DNA from: Paeniglutamicibacter cryotolerans
GTDB lineage: Bacteria; Actinomycetota; Actinomycetes; Actinomycetales; Micrococcaceae
NCBI RefSeq assembly: GCF_014190875.1
Contig: NZ_JACHVS010000002.1
Coordinates: forward strand, 930,001-994,000
Length of the DNA stretch: 64,000 nucleotides
Reading direction: 5' to 3'
The notes beneath the pieces are model-generated. The model saw only the letters and a program-made list of their open reading frames with translations, had not been told where the DNA came from and searched no databases. Below, piece by piece: positions 17,065 through 26,688 of this stretch; the stretch's first letter is position 1; each line of letters opens with the position of its first letter. The translations under genes and the position numbers were made by a program.

Positions 17065-19554
17065 CTAGTTGCCGGCTTCGAACCTGACCTTGTCTCCGGC
17101 AATGAAAACGGATCCGGAGAAGTAGACGTCATTGACCGACTCGCTCTTCTCCCAGGTGGCTGATTCACCGTGCCGCGCAGTGTTCTTCTCGTAGTTTGCG
17201 GTGGCCTGGCCTCCGCGAACATACATTTCCACGGAACCGTCATAGCCCGTCTCGATAATGTATTCAGGGCCGGAAGTCATTTCCCAAGTTACCTTGCGAA
17301 GGTCATCACCCGAATAGGACGAGTACGCGTCCTGGAAGCAGCCTTCGGGCTGAAGCTCGGTGGCTTCCATGCACTTGTCCACGTAGGCACTGGCCGCGGC
17401 CTTAGCTTCGGTTGCAAAGGCCGCCGTGTAGGTGGAGAACAGTTCCACCGGTGCCGAAGCACCATTCGAGGCGACCGACACCGTGGTGCGAACCGGCTCG
17501 CCGAACGAGCGGAAGCGGTCCGACGCGTCGGCACCGATCAGGTAGGTTCCCGGCAGCCCCGGAAGCTCGACCGAATCGCCCGGTTCCATCACGGGCAGCT
17601 CGACTTTGACCCCGTTGACGGTGATTCCCGCCTGCTCGGCGGCCACGGAGACGGTGCCTGCCGGACCGGAGACCATCTCCCAGTCGTTGAAGATCAGGGC
17701 CTGCTTGCCCAGGGTCCGAAGCGTAAACGTCTGCGCGGTCTTGACCTGATCCTGCTCGATTTCGGCGGTAACTGCTGCCTGGTCATGGTCGACCACCGTC
17801 TTGATGATCCGGAAGCCGGTAATCCGGTTCTCCGCCTTGGAGAAGATCTCATCGGTGAGCAGGAGCCGGGCTCCGCCTGAAACGTTGGGGTCCAGGATGT
17901 CCACTGCGGCCTGGGCCCGGCCGTCCATCAGCGCATGAAGGTAGTTCTCCACCTTTCCCTGCGGACCAAAGGCACCCTTGTTCAGTGCGGAGTGGCCGAG
18001 CGAACCGCCCATGGCAAGGGCAATGATGACACCGGCACCGATGGCGCCGAGCTTGATGTTGCGCTTTGCCTTGTCGCTGAGCGGCTCCACCGGCGGCATC
18101 GGCGCTTCCCCCATCCGGGCCGGGCCGGCGGTCGGCATCGGGGCATCGACCGTGACCACCGCGGCGGCCCAAGGAGATTCGGATCCACCAACGAATCCGG
18201 AGGTTGCCGGTGCGGCCGGGGCCCCGAACACCAGCACACGACGCAGCCCGGCAGGGATGAACGGCGTTAGGCGGGATGCGATGAGGCGGGAGAGTGCTTC
18301 GATGCCCACGCCCCAGAGGCCAAGGAGCAGGAAGACCCAAGCCGCCAGGCCCATGCCGCCTGTCCCGCTGCTACCCATGAAGGTCCCGCCGAAGCCGACG
18401 TAGGTGACGAGTGAGAGTGCTGCTCCACCAAGGGTGAACGCGGCGGGAAGCATCATCCAGCTCGCCGGGGTGGCTGTGCCACCGGGATGGGCCGGTCGGG
18501 TCAGGGCCCAACGGGTGGAGGCGGTAACGGCCAGGACCAGGGCGAGCAGGATACCCAGCAGGGTAGCCCACACCGGAATCGAGTCGCCAAAGAGCGAAAG
18601 ACTGCTTCCGGCCATGCCCGGTACCGAGATGGCGCCCAGGTGGAGCATTCCGTAGCCGTATCCGGCGAGCGTGGGCAGGTAGGCCGGGGCCAGCGCGAAG
18701 GCGCTGAATCCGCCGTCCTTGACCACGAGGATGAGCATGACGAGGCCTGCCACAACGGATCCGACGAGGTAGTGCGATCCGAAGAGCGAAAACGCCGAAC
18801 TCCAAGAGGCCGGCAGAATCTTGTCGGCCTTGGCCGACGCGCCGAGGAAGGCAGCCAGGCCCACGAGCACGAATGCGGCGATGAATGAGAGGAGGTCAAC
18901 GGCGTCGAAGGACACCTTGAAGTAGTCCTCGGAGATACGCACGGCAAAGACCAGGCCCAGGATGAGCATCAGGAACGCGAAGCCGAGTCCAGTGGCAGCG
19001 GACAGGACCATGCGCTCAGCCAATGGCGCCACGGGCCCACTCCGGGCGGTCTTGCGCGGACGCCAGTAGGTCACGGCCAGGGCTGCCAGCAGCACGAGGA
19101 CCGGCACGAAGCGCACGGACAGGGAGGCTTCGCTGAGCAGTCCCATTCCCTCGGAATCCAGGCTTCCACCGAGGGTGCCAAAGAAGGCCATGGATACGAG
19201 CTGGAAGAGCAGTGCGACGACCAGGCCGAACCCGTTATCACCCGCATCGCCAACATCCAGGGTCGATGGCATGTAGTCATCGAGCCCCGAGGCCCCGATG
19301 ACCCCACACAGCAGCAGCACGATGGTTGCGGCAAGTGCGGCGCCGAAACCCCACACCGAAAGCAGTCCCGCGCCGATCCATTTGCCCGGCGCGAGCGCGG
19401 AGACCGACGCGGGGATGAGGCCGGCAGATGGCGCGCCAGGTTCGACGGGAGGCGTTGGCGGCGATGGTGGAAGCAGGGCTTCGGGCGGGGGTGCCGGGGG
19501 AAGGCTCCGCGGGCCCCCGGTCGACTCAGCGCTAGGTTCGGGTGAAGAGTTCAA
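17065..19554 (-). CDS. large polytopic membrane protein with Pro-rich N-terminus and extracytoplasmic C-terminal domain, function unknown
   Basis: About 829 residues from a TTG at 19554, which has AAGGA six bases upstream (a longer GTG-started frame reaches 19614). Residues 1-60 are a Pro/Ser/Glu-rich tail. Nine to eleven hydrophobic helices follow (for example LLSVWGFGAALAATIVLLL and LLGILLALVLAVTAS). After a further Pro/Ala linker, a last membrane helix (GAIGAGVIIALAMGGSLG) leads to about 300 polar residues. These start VENYLHALMDGRAQAAVDIL and include two Cys in the YVDKCMEATELQPEGCFQDA region. The arrangement resembles TcaA/YvbJ-like proteins, in which a membrane helix precedes repeated NTF2-like or Ig-like domains, but the polytopic first half is unlike those. 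Its own terminator and lack of close neighbours suggest a single-gene unit. The function is not known to me. Confidence 0.75.
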   Translation of the reverse strand: MNSSPEPSAESTGGPRSLPPAPPPEALLPPSPPTPPVEPGAPSAGLIPASVSALAPGKWIGAGLLSVWGFGAALAATIVLLLCGVIGASGLDDYMPSTLDVGDAGDNGFGLVVALLFQLVSMAFFGTLGGSLDSEGMGLLSEASLSVRFVPVLVLLAALAVTYWRPRKTARSGPVAPLAERMVLSAATGLGFAFLMLILGLVFAVRISEDYFKVSFDAVDLLSFIAAFVLVGLAAFLGASAKADKILPASWSSAFSLFGSHYLVGSVVAGLVMLILVVKDGGFSAFALAPAYLPTLAGYGYGMLHLGAISVPGMAGSSLSLFGDSIPVWATLLGILLALVLAVTASTRWALTRPAHPGGTATPASWMMLPAAFTLGGAALSLVTYVGFGGTFMGSSGTGGMGLAAWVFLLLGLWGVGIEALSRLIASRLTPFIPAGLRRVLVFGAPAAPATSGFVGGSESPWAAAVVTVDAPMPTAGPARMGEAPMPPVEPLSDKAKRNIKLGAIGAGVIIALAMGGSLGHSALNKGAFGPQGKVENYLHALMDGRAQAAVDILDPNVSGGARLLLTDEIFSKAENRITGFRIIKTVVDHDQAAVTAEIEQDQVKTAQTFTLRTLGKQALIFNDWEMVSGPAGTVSVAAEQAGITVNGVKVELPVMEPGDSVELPGLPGTYLIGADASDRFRSFGEPVRTTVSVASNGASAPVELFSTYTAAFATEAKAAASAYVDKCMEATELQPEGCFQDAYSSYSGDDLRKVTWEMTSGPEYIIETGYDGSVEMYVRGGQATANYEKNTARHGESATWEKSESVNDVYFSGSVFIAGDKVRFEAGN

Positions 19555-19779
19555 AGTGGTTCCTTGATCAGGGTGCGAGAGTTCTCCGCCTACCCGATGC
19601 CGCATGTGGCCCACAGCCGAACAGTCGGTGCTTATCCCCTACTGGCATGGGCAGATGGAGCGTTCCCCGATTCTAACTTCTGCAGAGAAACGCGGGAAAT
19701 TCGAAGGCATCCACGACGGAGTCCCCTGGCCCGACCTCGGCAGCCCGGAGCGGATCGAGGTGCCTGGGGGCGCGACGGG

Positions 19780-21840
19780 CTATTTGCCCACCACCTGCTC
19801 GATTTTCCTTTCCAGGAAGGGCGCGAGCGTCCTGGAGTAAGTTGCCGTGATGTGCGAGGAGTCGAAATACACGATGACGGATCCGATGATGGGCGGGCAC
19901 GAGTTCTTCGTGCAGAAGAACCCGCTCATATCCACGACATGGATGTCGGGATCATGCAGTGCCTTCGCCGCCGCCGCCACCGGGTCCGGTTGATACCAGG
20001 ATTTGGGCGTTCCGGAGCAGTCGGCCATCGGATCGCGGCTTCCGGCAATGCAATCGGGAATATTGGGGACGGTGTTTCCCGGGAAGGGGTTGTCCCGGAT
20101 CACGACGATGGGCGTCCCACCGGCAGACCACTTGGCCAAGAAGTCGCGGTGCCCCTTTTCGGCCGGCTTCACCGACTGGGCCATGGTCATCCCCTGGACC
20201 GGCAGGCTGAGCCGGTCAGAGCTGACGATCAGGTCGAACTGCCCATGCGCCGTCTTGTCCAGCACCCATTGGCCGTAGTCCAGGCATCCTCGTGTCCCGG
20301 CCTCCGTGCCGAAGGCGGTCGGAATCCCGGTTGCCACGCACCGTGAGGCAAGGAATGTCGAAATCGTCCATCCTCTGTCCTTGGCGATTTCTTGCAGGGT
20401 GGGAAGCCAATGCCCCGCATGGGAATTGCCGACTAGCGCTACCTTCGTGGGTCCGTTCCCATAGGTGCATATCGGACGCTTGGAGAAGTCCCCTTCGGAC
20501 CAGCACCCGTCAGCGTATGCCTGGGACTTGTCAGTCTTGGCTGCCAAGGGCGTCGGGACCAGGCCCAAACCGTTGGATGGAGGGCAGTTATTAACCATTG
20601 CCGCACCACCAAAGCAATTCTTGCCGACCTCCAACCTGACTTCCCGCGCCATGGTCAGCACGTCGCTTTGGGAACTTTGGGCCCGATCGGCCATGTAGAG
20701 GAACCCACCGCTGAGCAGACCCAGTGACAGCGATCCAACCAGGAGGAACCGTCCGCCAGTGATCATCGTCGAGGTATCCAGCTTCTTGCGGAAGCGGTCC
20801 TCCACGAACGTTTTGGTGGCCATGGCCAGCAGGATGCTCAAGGAGATGACACCCAGCTTTCCAGGCCATGCCAGCCGGCCCACGGCAAAGGGCAGGAGCA
20901 CTATCAACGGCCAATGCCACAGGTAGATCGAGTACGAATGATCACCCAGGAAGCGCGACGGCTTGCTCCCCAGCAGCCATGCCGGAGACCACCGTCCCTC
21001 CGCATGGACCCAGATCACTGCTGCTGTTCCCACCACCGGAAGTGCAGCCGTGTAACTCGGGAACGGGGTGGACCCGTCATAGGCGAGCGCCGCAAGAACA
21101 ACGGCAGCCAGACCGAACCAGCCGATCGCCGCCGCGCCGGTCGAACCCCTGAATGCTCCGGTGGCTTTGGGCAACAGTGCCAAGAGGCCACCGGCTGCCA
21201 GTTCCCAACCACGGGTCAGGGTCGAGAAGTAGGCGATGCCCGGGTCCACTGACGTGTAGAAAATGGAATAGGACAGCGATAGCACGAGGATCACGGCAAC
21301 GCCGAGCAGCGGAATCGAAACCCGGACCGCTTTGGCCTTCGCCGCCAGGAAAAAGAGGATGCCGATGATCAAGGGCCAGAACAGGTAGAACTGCTCTTCC
21401 ACCGAGAGCGACCAAAAATGCTGTACAGCCGAAACGGCATTGTCAGCTGCCAGATAATCGACACTAGTTGCGGCCAAGGCCCAGTTCTGCACATAGAACG
21501 TGGAGGCCAAGACCTGTTGCGACCAGTCTATCCAGACTGTATCCGGAGCCAGCAGCAATATGCCGACCAGTGTCGCGAACAGGACCAGGAAGGATGCCGG
21601 GAGCAGTCGCTTGACCCTGCGGATCCAGAAAACCCTGACGTCCTTGAACGAACGTGGCGGGTTCCTGACCAGATGGGAGGTGATCAGAAAGCCGGAAATC
21701 ACAAAAAAGACATCAACCCCGATGAAGCCTCCCGTCACGTGCGTGGGCCACAGGTGGTAGAGAACCACGAGGCCAACAGCCAGGGCTCGCAAGCCCTGGA
21801 TATCGCCCCGGAAGACCGCGTCGCGTACCGTCTTCGCCAC
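19780..21840 (-). CDS. membrane acyltransferase (acyltransferase-3) fused to an SGNH domain, OafA-like
   Basis: A 686-residue protein. The N-terminal half is an acyltransferase-3 domain with about ten membrane helices: DIQGLRALAVGLVVLYHLWP, GGFIGVDVFFVISGFLITSH (with the R/H and FFVxSGF signatures) and HFWSLSVEEQFYLFWPLI. The C-terminal half is a periplasm-facing SGNH-hydrolase fold with KVALVGNSHAGHWLPTLQEI (nucleophile Ser block) and YFDSSHITATYSRTLAPFLE (Asp/His block). OafA-type enzymes O-acetylate surface polysaccharides or peptidoglycan, the first half moving the acyl group through the membrane and the SGNH half transferring it. That role suits a genome region rich in polymer-synthesis genes. 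The ATG at 21840 fits the family. A 225-base gap separates its stop from the preceding membrane protein gene. Confidence 0.92.
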   Translation of the reverse strand: MAKTVRDAVFRGDIQGLRALAVGLVVLYHLWPTHVTGGFIGVDVFFVISGFLITSHLVRNPPRSFKDVRVFWIRRVKRLLPASFLVLFATLVGILLLAPDTVWIDWSQQVLASTFYVQNWALAATSVDYLAADNAVSAVQHFWSLSVEEQFYLFWPLIIGILFFLAAKAKAVRVSIPLLGVAVILVLSLSYSIFYTSVDPGIAYFSTLTRGWELAAGGLLALLPKATGAFRGSTGAAAIGWFGLAAVVLAALAYDGSTPFPSYTAALPVVGTAAVIWVHAEGRWSPAWLLGSKPSRFLGDHSYSIYLWHWPLIVLLPFAVGRLAWPGKLGVISLSILLAMATKTFVEDRFRKKLDTSTMITGGRFLLVGSLSLGLLSGGFLYMADRAQSSQSDVLTMAREVRLEVGKNCFGGAAMVNNCPPSNGLGLVPTPLAAKTDKSQAYADGCWSEGDFSKRPICTYGNGPTKVALVGNSHAGHWLPTLQEIAKDRGWTISTFLASRCVATGIPTAFGTEAGTRGCLDYGQWVLDKTAHGQFDLIVSSDRLSLPVQGMTMAQSVKPAEKGHRDFLAKWSAGGTPIVVIRDNPFPGNTVPNIPDCIAGSRDPMADCSGTPKSWYQPDPVAAAAKALHDPDIHVVDMSGFFCTKNSCPPIIGSVIVYFDSSHITATYSRTLAPFLERKIEQVVGK

Positions 21841-22405
21841 TAGTAATTCCTCTATGTCGGCCAGACTTGAGACTATAACCGGGGTTCAATGAAGGCTTTG
21901 GCACTCTCCCCGGTCCTCAAGACTAGCTTCCCATCCACGCGAACACGCCACACCTAGTCCCAGAGGACGCCGCCAATTTTCCACATGATAAGGCATGCAG
22001 GATTTGGCCTATCTGTCCGTGCTGTGAGAGCCGTCCACGTCGGGGATCGCTGAGCCGATGTTGGGAGGGCAGGATCCTTCCCGGCAGAAGAATCGGCCAG
22101 GTAAATGAATTGGACGTTCTTCTGGCCAAAGCGGGCCACCGCAAGTCGTGACGCGGGCTACCCGGAGTGTTCACCGAAGTGATCATCGCTCCCGGCCATG
22201 CCGTCCGGGATGGTCGAAACGGAGCGCCCCTGGAAGAGGGGATCCTGAATAGGAATCATGGGGTGAGAAGACGCTTGAGCGAAACGTGATAGGGCACTGC
22301 AAGGCCCCTGGCCAGTTCATCCAGGCCCGGGGTGATGCCCTGCGCAAGGATTAAGCCGGACCCTTCACGATAGAGGAACGCCTGTTGGAAGTAGTCAAAA
22401 CAAAA
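21841..22405. other. intergenic stretch, no recognisable gene
   Basis: About 565 bases between the acyltransferase start and the ftsY terminator. Minus-strand frames near 21923-22186 translate to nothing I recognise. It presumably holds the acyltransferase promoter, but no clear -35/-10 pair stands out. Confidence 0.5.
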
Positions 22406-22446
22406 AGACCGGGTGAACCGAGCCTATGGCCCAGTGCACCCGGTCT
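22401..22446 (-). terminator. ftsY intrinsic terminator
   Basis: AGACCGGGTG (22406-22415) pairs perfectly with CACCCGGTCT (22437-22446) across a 21-base loop. On the minus strand it runs into CTTTTTGTTTTG. It lies 18 bases downstream of the ftsY stop. Confidence 0.85.
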
Positions 22447-22463
22447 GAAAGAAAATGACGATC

Positions 22464-23660
22464 CTAATCGAGCAGCGCGTCCACGAACGCCTCGGCATCA
22501 AACGGCGCCAGGTCATCCGGACCCTCGCCCAGTCCAACCAGTTTCACGGGAACACCGAGCTGGCGCTGGATGGCCACGACGATACCGCCCTTGGCCGTTC
22601 CGTCGAGCTTGGTCAGCACGATTCCTGTCACGTTGACTACCTCGGCGAAGACCTTCGCCTGTGTCAGCCCATTTTGGCCGGTGGTGGCGTCGAGAACCAA
22701 CAGGACCTCGTCCACGGTTGCCTGCTTTTCGATGACGCGCTTGATCTTGCCCAGCTCGTCCATCAGGCCGACCTTGTTCTGCAGGCGGCCGGCGGTGTCG
22801 ATCATGACAATGTCGACTTCCTGTTCGATGCCGGCCCGTACTGCCTCGAAGGCCACCGAAGCCGGATCGGCGCCGTCCACATCGGATTTCACCGTCGGCA
22901 CGCCGACGCGGTCCCCCCAGGTCGCCAGCTGCTCGGCCGCTGCCGCACGGAAGGTATCCGCCGCACCCAGGAGCACGTCCTTGTTCTCGGCGACCAGCAC
23001 ACGGGCCATCTTGCCGATGGTGGTGGTCTTGCCGACGCCGTTCACGCCCACGACCATGATCACGTTCGGGCGGTCCTTGTGGCGTTCCGGGATGAAGTTG
23101 CGGTCCATGGTCGGGTCGACCAGCTTGAGCAGTTCCTCGCGCAGCATGTCGTGGACGCGCTGCGGATCGCGGCTTCCCTCGACTTTGACCCGCTCGCGCA
23201 GGGCGTCGACTAGTTCCATGGTCGGTTCGGTGCCGAGGTCGGCCAGCAACAGGGTTTCTTCGATTTCGTCCCAGACGTCCTCGTCGATCTTGTCCTGGCT
23301 GAGCAGGGCCAGCAGGCCCTTGCCCAGGGCGGTGTTTGACTTGGCAAGTCGGGCCCGCAGCCGGGCCAGTCGGCCGTAGACCGGCTCGGGGACCTCCGCG
23401 GCAGGAGCTTCGGTCTCCTCCGGCATCTCGACGACAGGGGATTCAAGAGCGGTTTCCGGGGCCGCCCCGGGCGAGGAAACCGAAGCTTCGGCGGCCTCGG
23501 GCTCAAGCGTGGCCGTCGGCGCCGGGTCGTTGGAGTCGCGCGGGCCGGTGTAGGTATCCTTGGGGGCCTTGTTCGATCGAAGGAGGAAGAAGGCACCGCC
23601 GATACCCAGGACGGCCACGACGGCGATAAGGATGATGATCAATGTAAGTTGTTCTGGCAC
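22464..23660 (-). CDS. ftsY: signal recognition particle receptor FtsY
   Basis: A 398-residue SRP GTPase. An N-terminal hydrophobic helix (LTLIIILIAVVAVLGIGGAF) anchors it, then an acidic Glu/Pro-rich A region (about residues 30-95). The N domain and G domain follow, with VMVVGVNGVGKTTTIGKMAR (G1), DTAGRLQNKVGLMDELGK (G3) and TKLDGTAKGG (G4). FtsY docks the Ffh-ribosome complex at the membrane. The GTG at 23660 is the first plausible start and places the membrane helix at the N-terminus, as in other actinobacteria. It ends in a good terminator and is divergent from the MFS gene at 23697, with only 36 bases between the start codons. Confidence 0.97.
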   Translation of the reverse strand: MPEQLTLIIILIAVVAVLGIGGAFFLLRSNKAPKDTYTGPRDSNDPAPTATLEPEAAEASVSSPGAAPETALESPVVEMPEETEAPAAEVPEPVYGRLARLRARLAKSNTALGKGLLALLSQDKIDEDVWDEIEETLLLADLGTEPTMELVDALRERVKVEGSRDPQRVHDMLREELLKLVDPTMDRNFIPERHKDRPNVIMVVGVNGVGKTTTIGKMARVLVAENKDVLLGAADTFRAAAAEQLATWGDRVGVPTVKSDVDGADPASVAFEAVRAGIEQEVDIVMIDTAGRLQNKVGLMDELGKIKRVIEKQATVDEVLLVLDATTGQNGLTQAKVFAEVVNVTGIVLTKLDGTAKGGIVVAIQRQLGVPVKLVGLGEGPDDLAPFDAEAFVDALLD

Positions 23661-23696
23661 GCCATAAGCTTCTCACAGACTAAACTGGCCACACCT

Positions 23697-24956
23697 ATGT
23701 CTACTTCACCCAGCGCCCCCGAGGGTACAGGCCAATCTGCCCCCGCCCTCCCTGGCAAACGCCCGCCGATCCCCCGTGAGATCCGCGTCTTGATTGCCGC
23801 GGCCTTCGTCATCGCGATCGGGTTCGGCTTGATCGCACCGATCCTGCCGCAATTTGCCACCAGCTTCAATGTGGGTGTGGCGGCGGCAAGCGTGATCGTG
23901 AGCATCTTCGCCTTCACCCGGTTGCTTTTTGCCCCGGTCAGCGGGAAGCTCACCGAGAAACTGGGCGAACCTACCGTCTACGTGACGGGCGTGATGACCG
24001 TAGCGGCGTCGACCATTCTGTGCGGTTTCGCCCAGGACTACGCCCAACTGCTGCTCTTCCGTGGTCTGGGCGGACTGGGTTCGACGATGTTCACCGTCTC
24101 GGCCATGGCCCTGATCGCCCGGCTTTCACCGCCGGAGATACGCGGACGAATTGCTGGGTTTTACGCGGGGGCGTTCCTGTTGGGCAACGTCGCCGGACCG
24201 GTGCTCGGATCCCTGATGATCGGGCTGGGCTACCGGATCCCGTTCTTCATCTACGGTGGGGCACTCGTCGTTGCCTCGGCGATCGTCTTCTTCTCGCTGG
24301 CCGCCTCGAAGTCAAGCCGGCTGGCCAACGAGGCCAGCCGGGTGGCCCACAATAAGGCGGCCGCGGTGTCCCTGGCCGAGGCGTTCTCCTTCACTACGTT
24401 CCGTGCGGCCCTGGTTTCCGGCTTCGCCAACGGCTGGATGGCCTTCGGCATCCGCATGTCGCTGATCCCGCTCTTCGCCGTCGCCGCCTTCAAGGACGGC
24501 GCAGAGCTGGCAGGGCTCGCCTTGGCCATCTTCGCCGTGGGCAATGGCGCTGCACTGACTATTTCCGGCAGGTTCACGGACAAGCACGGCCGGCGCCTGC
24601 CGGTGATGCTCGGGCTGATTGTCGCCTCCGTGGCCACGGCACTGCTCGGCTGGGCTGACAACGTTCCGCTGTTCATTGCGCTCTCGGTCATTGCCGGTGC
24701 AGGAACCGGATTCATGGGCCCGGCCCAGCAGGCAGCTATCGCCGACATCGTGGGTCAGGGTCGCAACGGCGGCAAGGTCCTGGCCTCCTTCCAGATGGCC
24801 ACGGACTTCGGTTCGATCATCGGTCCGCTGCTGGCGGGCATGATCGCCGACCGGGCCGGCTTCGGCTGGGCATTCACCGTCAGCGGCGTGATTGGCATCA
24901 TTGGGGTCATCGCCTGGCTGCCGGTCAGGGAAAAACGGGGCCCAGCGGTCAGCTGA
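23697..24956 (+). CDS. MFS transporter (multidrug-efflux type)
   Basis: A 419-residue protein with twelve predicted membrane helices. Helix 1 is VLIAAAFVIAIGFGLIAPIL, followed by FATSFNVGVAAASVIVSIFA and the motif LTEKLGEPTVYVTGV, a variant of the DRxGRR loop. GFYAGAFLLGNVAGPVLGSL corresponds to antiporter motif C, typical of drug/proton antiporters of the DHA1 group. The second half repeats a loop motif at FTDKHGRRLPVML. Substrate unknown. The ATG at 23697 is only 36 bases from the divergent ftsY start, so the two promoters must overlap or the mRNA has a very short leader; no ribosome-binding site is obvious. The open frame extends upstream to 23649 without added similarity. Confidence 0.9.
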   Translation: MSTSPSAPEGTGQSAPALPGKRPPIPREIRVLIAAAFVIAIGFGLIAPILPQFATSFNVGVAAASVIVSIFAFTRLLFAPVSGKLTEKLGEPTVYVTGVMTVAASTILCGFAQDYAQLLLFRGLGGLGSTMFTVSAMALIARLSPPEIRGRIAGFYAGAFLLGNVAGPVLGSLMIGLGYRIPFFIYGGALVVASAIVFFSLAASKSSRLANEASRVAHNKAAAVSLAEAFSFTTFRAALVSGFANGWMAFGIRMSLIPLFAVAAFKDGAELAGLALAIFAVGNGAALTISGRFTDKHGRRLPVMLGLIVASVATALLGWADNVPLFIALSVIAGAGTGFMGPAQQAAIADIVGQGRNGGKVLASFQMATDFGSIIGPLLAGMIADRAGFGWAFTVSGVIGIIGVIAWLPVREKRGPAVS

Positions 24957-24991
24957 GCGCTTTCCTGAGCGGTCTACTTCCTACCTCACGC

Positions 24992-26428
24992 CTATACCGC
25001 CCGGGGCCTCATGTCGAGGCTGAGATTCCCGTACTTCGTGGAATACGGCAGAATACCGTGCACTGGTTCCTTAGGCAGCTGCACCACGCCCACCACAATG
25101 CGGCGCGGCTTTGCTTCGGTCTGCGGGTGATGGACCTGCACCGAACAATCCAGAAGCCCTTCGCCCAGAGCCGTAATCTTGACCAATTCCATGCTCGCGC
25201 AGTAGTTTCCTTCTCCCCCCGGCCCTGGACTGAGCTCTGCTTGAAGACGCTGGGTACGCGCCCTGTCGGTGATCTCGAACACGGCACCGGTCGCCGCCGA
25301 GGCATCTAATCCAAGCTCGAAGGAAATCCTCAGGGCATCCATGCTCAGATCCTTCAGCAGTGGCAGGCCCTTGCGCGCCATTTCTGCTTCTGCTAGGCGT
25401 GTCAGTTCCCCAATGTCACCCCGTCGGATGAGCCTGGTCTTTTCATGGTGTCCGGGATGCAGCGTTCCATCATGGACCTCGGGAACGAACTCGGCCAGGA
25501 AGTTGCGATGCGCGGCAATCCACTGGGCCCGGGCCTCGGGAGTAAAGCCCAGGAAGCGTTCCCCTTCGTAAAACCGCAGTCCCTTTCGGACGAAGAGGCC
25601 GAGGTTAAGCTTTTCTGCCTCGATCCGGTCGTTGATTCCCTGGCGGACGGTGCCGGCAATATGGTGCAGGGATGCGACGTATCCAGTGGGCTCGATGACG
25701 TTTTCACTGATGTTCTGGCCATCATGCCTGGTTCGGATCTCGTAGTAGTCGTAGTCGGCAAGGATCGAAGTGCGTGTGGAAACCATGTAGCACTGCACCA
25801 TGGCCATCCCATCCTCGAGTCGGACTTTTTCTTCACGGAACGTGATGCCGTTGTCGATAAGCAAGCTGCGCCGGATCATCTTTTGCGGTGACAGGGTGCG
25901 CAGGATCGTTTCCATCGGAACGTCCTTGACGGTCTCGCGGAAAAGCGAGGCCTGGACCCGTCGGCCGCCGATGCCCACCATCTTCGGCACCAGGACATCC
26001 ACTCGGTGCTTCCGCGCATACGAAACCATGCGCTTCAGGGCTTCCGGCCCCAGCCGATCATCGGCATCACAGAAGAAGACATATTCGCCGGTACTTTCGG
26101 CGATGCCCACATTCCGGGGCTTTCCGGCCCACCCGCTGTTCTCCTGATGCACCACACGGAAGTTGGGATTCCGTTTGGCATAGACGTCCAAGATCTCGCC
26201 TCCAAAATCACTGGATCCGTCATCGACCGCGATGACCTCGAATTCCTCGTGGTCCAGATCCTGGGCTTCTAGCGAGTTCAGTAGCTCGGTCAGGTAAGGC
26301 ATCGCGTTGAAGACCGGCACGATGACGCTGACGGCGGTCTTTAGCGGCTTCGGAAGGTCAGGCGACGGTACTTGAGGTGCGGCGGCCGCGGGTTTGGAAC
26401 TGCGGGTCTTCCAGAGTCGAGCAGCCAT
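24992..26428 (-). CDS. family 2 glycosyltransferase for a surface polymer
   Basis: A 478-residue protein. The GT2 domain reads VSVIVPVFNAMPYLTELLNS, then IAVDDGSSDFGGEIL (donor-binding DDGS) and EYVFFCDADDRLGPEALKRM (metal-binding DxD). About 200 residues of helical sequence follow. A C-terminal beta-rich module of about 90 residues ends STKYGNLSLDMRP, very like the end of the neighbouring GT4 enzyme (TVYGNVSFK). The start at 26428 has GGAG eight bases upstream; the frame continues to 26506 without similarity. The protein has no membrane helix and probably works on a lipid-linked acceptor at the inner face of the membrane. Sugar specificity is unknown. It lies downstream of the GT4 gene at 26689 on the same strand but after a terminator-like hairpin. 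Confidence 0.85.
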   Translation of the reverse strand: MAARLWKTRSSKPAAAAPQVPSPDLPKPLKTAVSVIVPVFNAMPYLTELLNSLEAQDLDHEEFEVIAVDDGSSDFGGEILDVYAKRNPNFRVVHQENSGWAGKPRNVGIAESTGEYVFFCDADDRLGPEALKRMVSYARKHRVDVLVPKMVGIGGRRVQASLFRETVKDVPMETILRTLSPQKMIRRSLLIDNGITFREEKVRLEDGMAMVQCYMVSTRTSILADYDYYEIRTRHDGQNISENVIEPTGYVASLHHIAGTVRQGINDRIEAEKLNLGLFVRKGLRFYEGERFLGFTPEARAQWIAAHRNFLAEFVPEVHDGTLHPGHHEKTRLIRRGDIGELTRLAEAEMARKGLPLLKDLSMDALRISFELGLDASAATGAVFEITDRARTQRLQAELSPGPGGEGNYCASMELVKITALGEGLLDCSVQVHHPQTEAKPRRIVVGVVQLPKEPVHGILPYSTKYGNLSLDMRPRAV

Positions 26429-26569
26429 CTCGGTGTCTCCTGCAAGCTTCGATTTGATAGGAGTAGGTTCCCCTGTGTTTCGACAAGGTGAACCCATGTT
26501 TAGCACGCCCTGAGGCTACACTCTACAAGGTACCCGAGTCTTACCAGTTAAACATGGATTCGCCAAATC

Positions 26570-26640
26570 AAAAAACCCATTACCGGCTCCTGAACTTTGA
26601 ACGCGCTGAACACCCGCACCACGTCCAAAGTTCAAGAGCC
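26570..26640 (-). terminator. hairpin terminator after the AT-rich glycosyltransferase gene
   Basis: GGCTCCTGAACTTTG (26585-26599) pairs with CAAAGTTCAAGAGCC (26626-26640), 14 of 15 bases. On the minus strand a TTTTTT run follows at about 26571-26576. It lies about 50 bases after the stop of the glycosyltransferase gene ending at 26689. Confidence 0.65.
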
Positions 26641-26688
26641 GTTTTAATATGATATATATTGAGAAATTTAACTTGACATAAAATCAAT

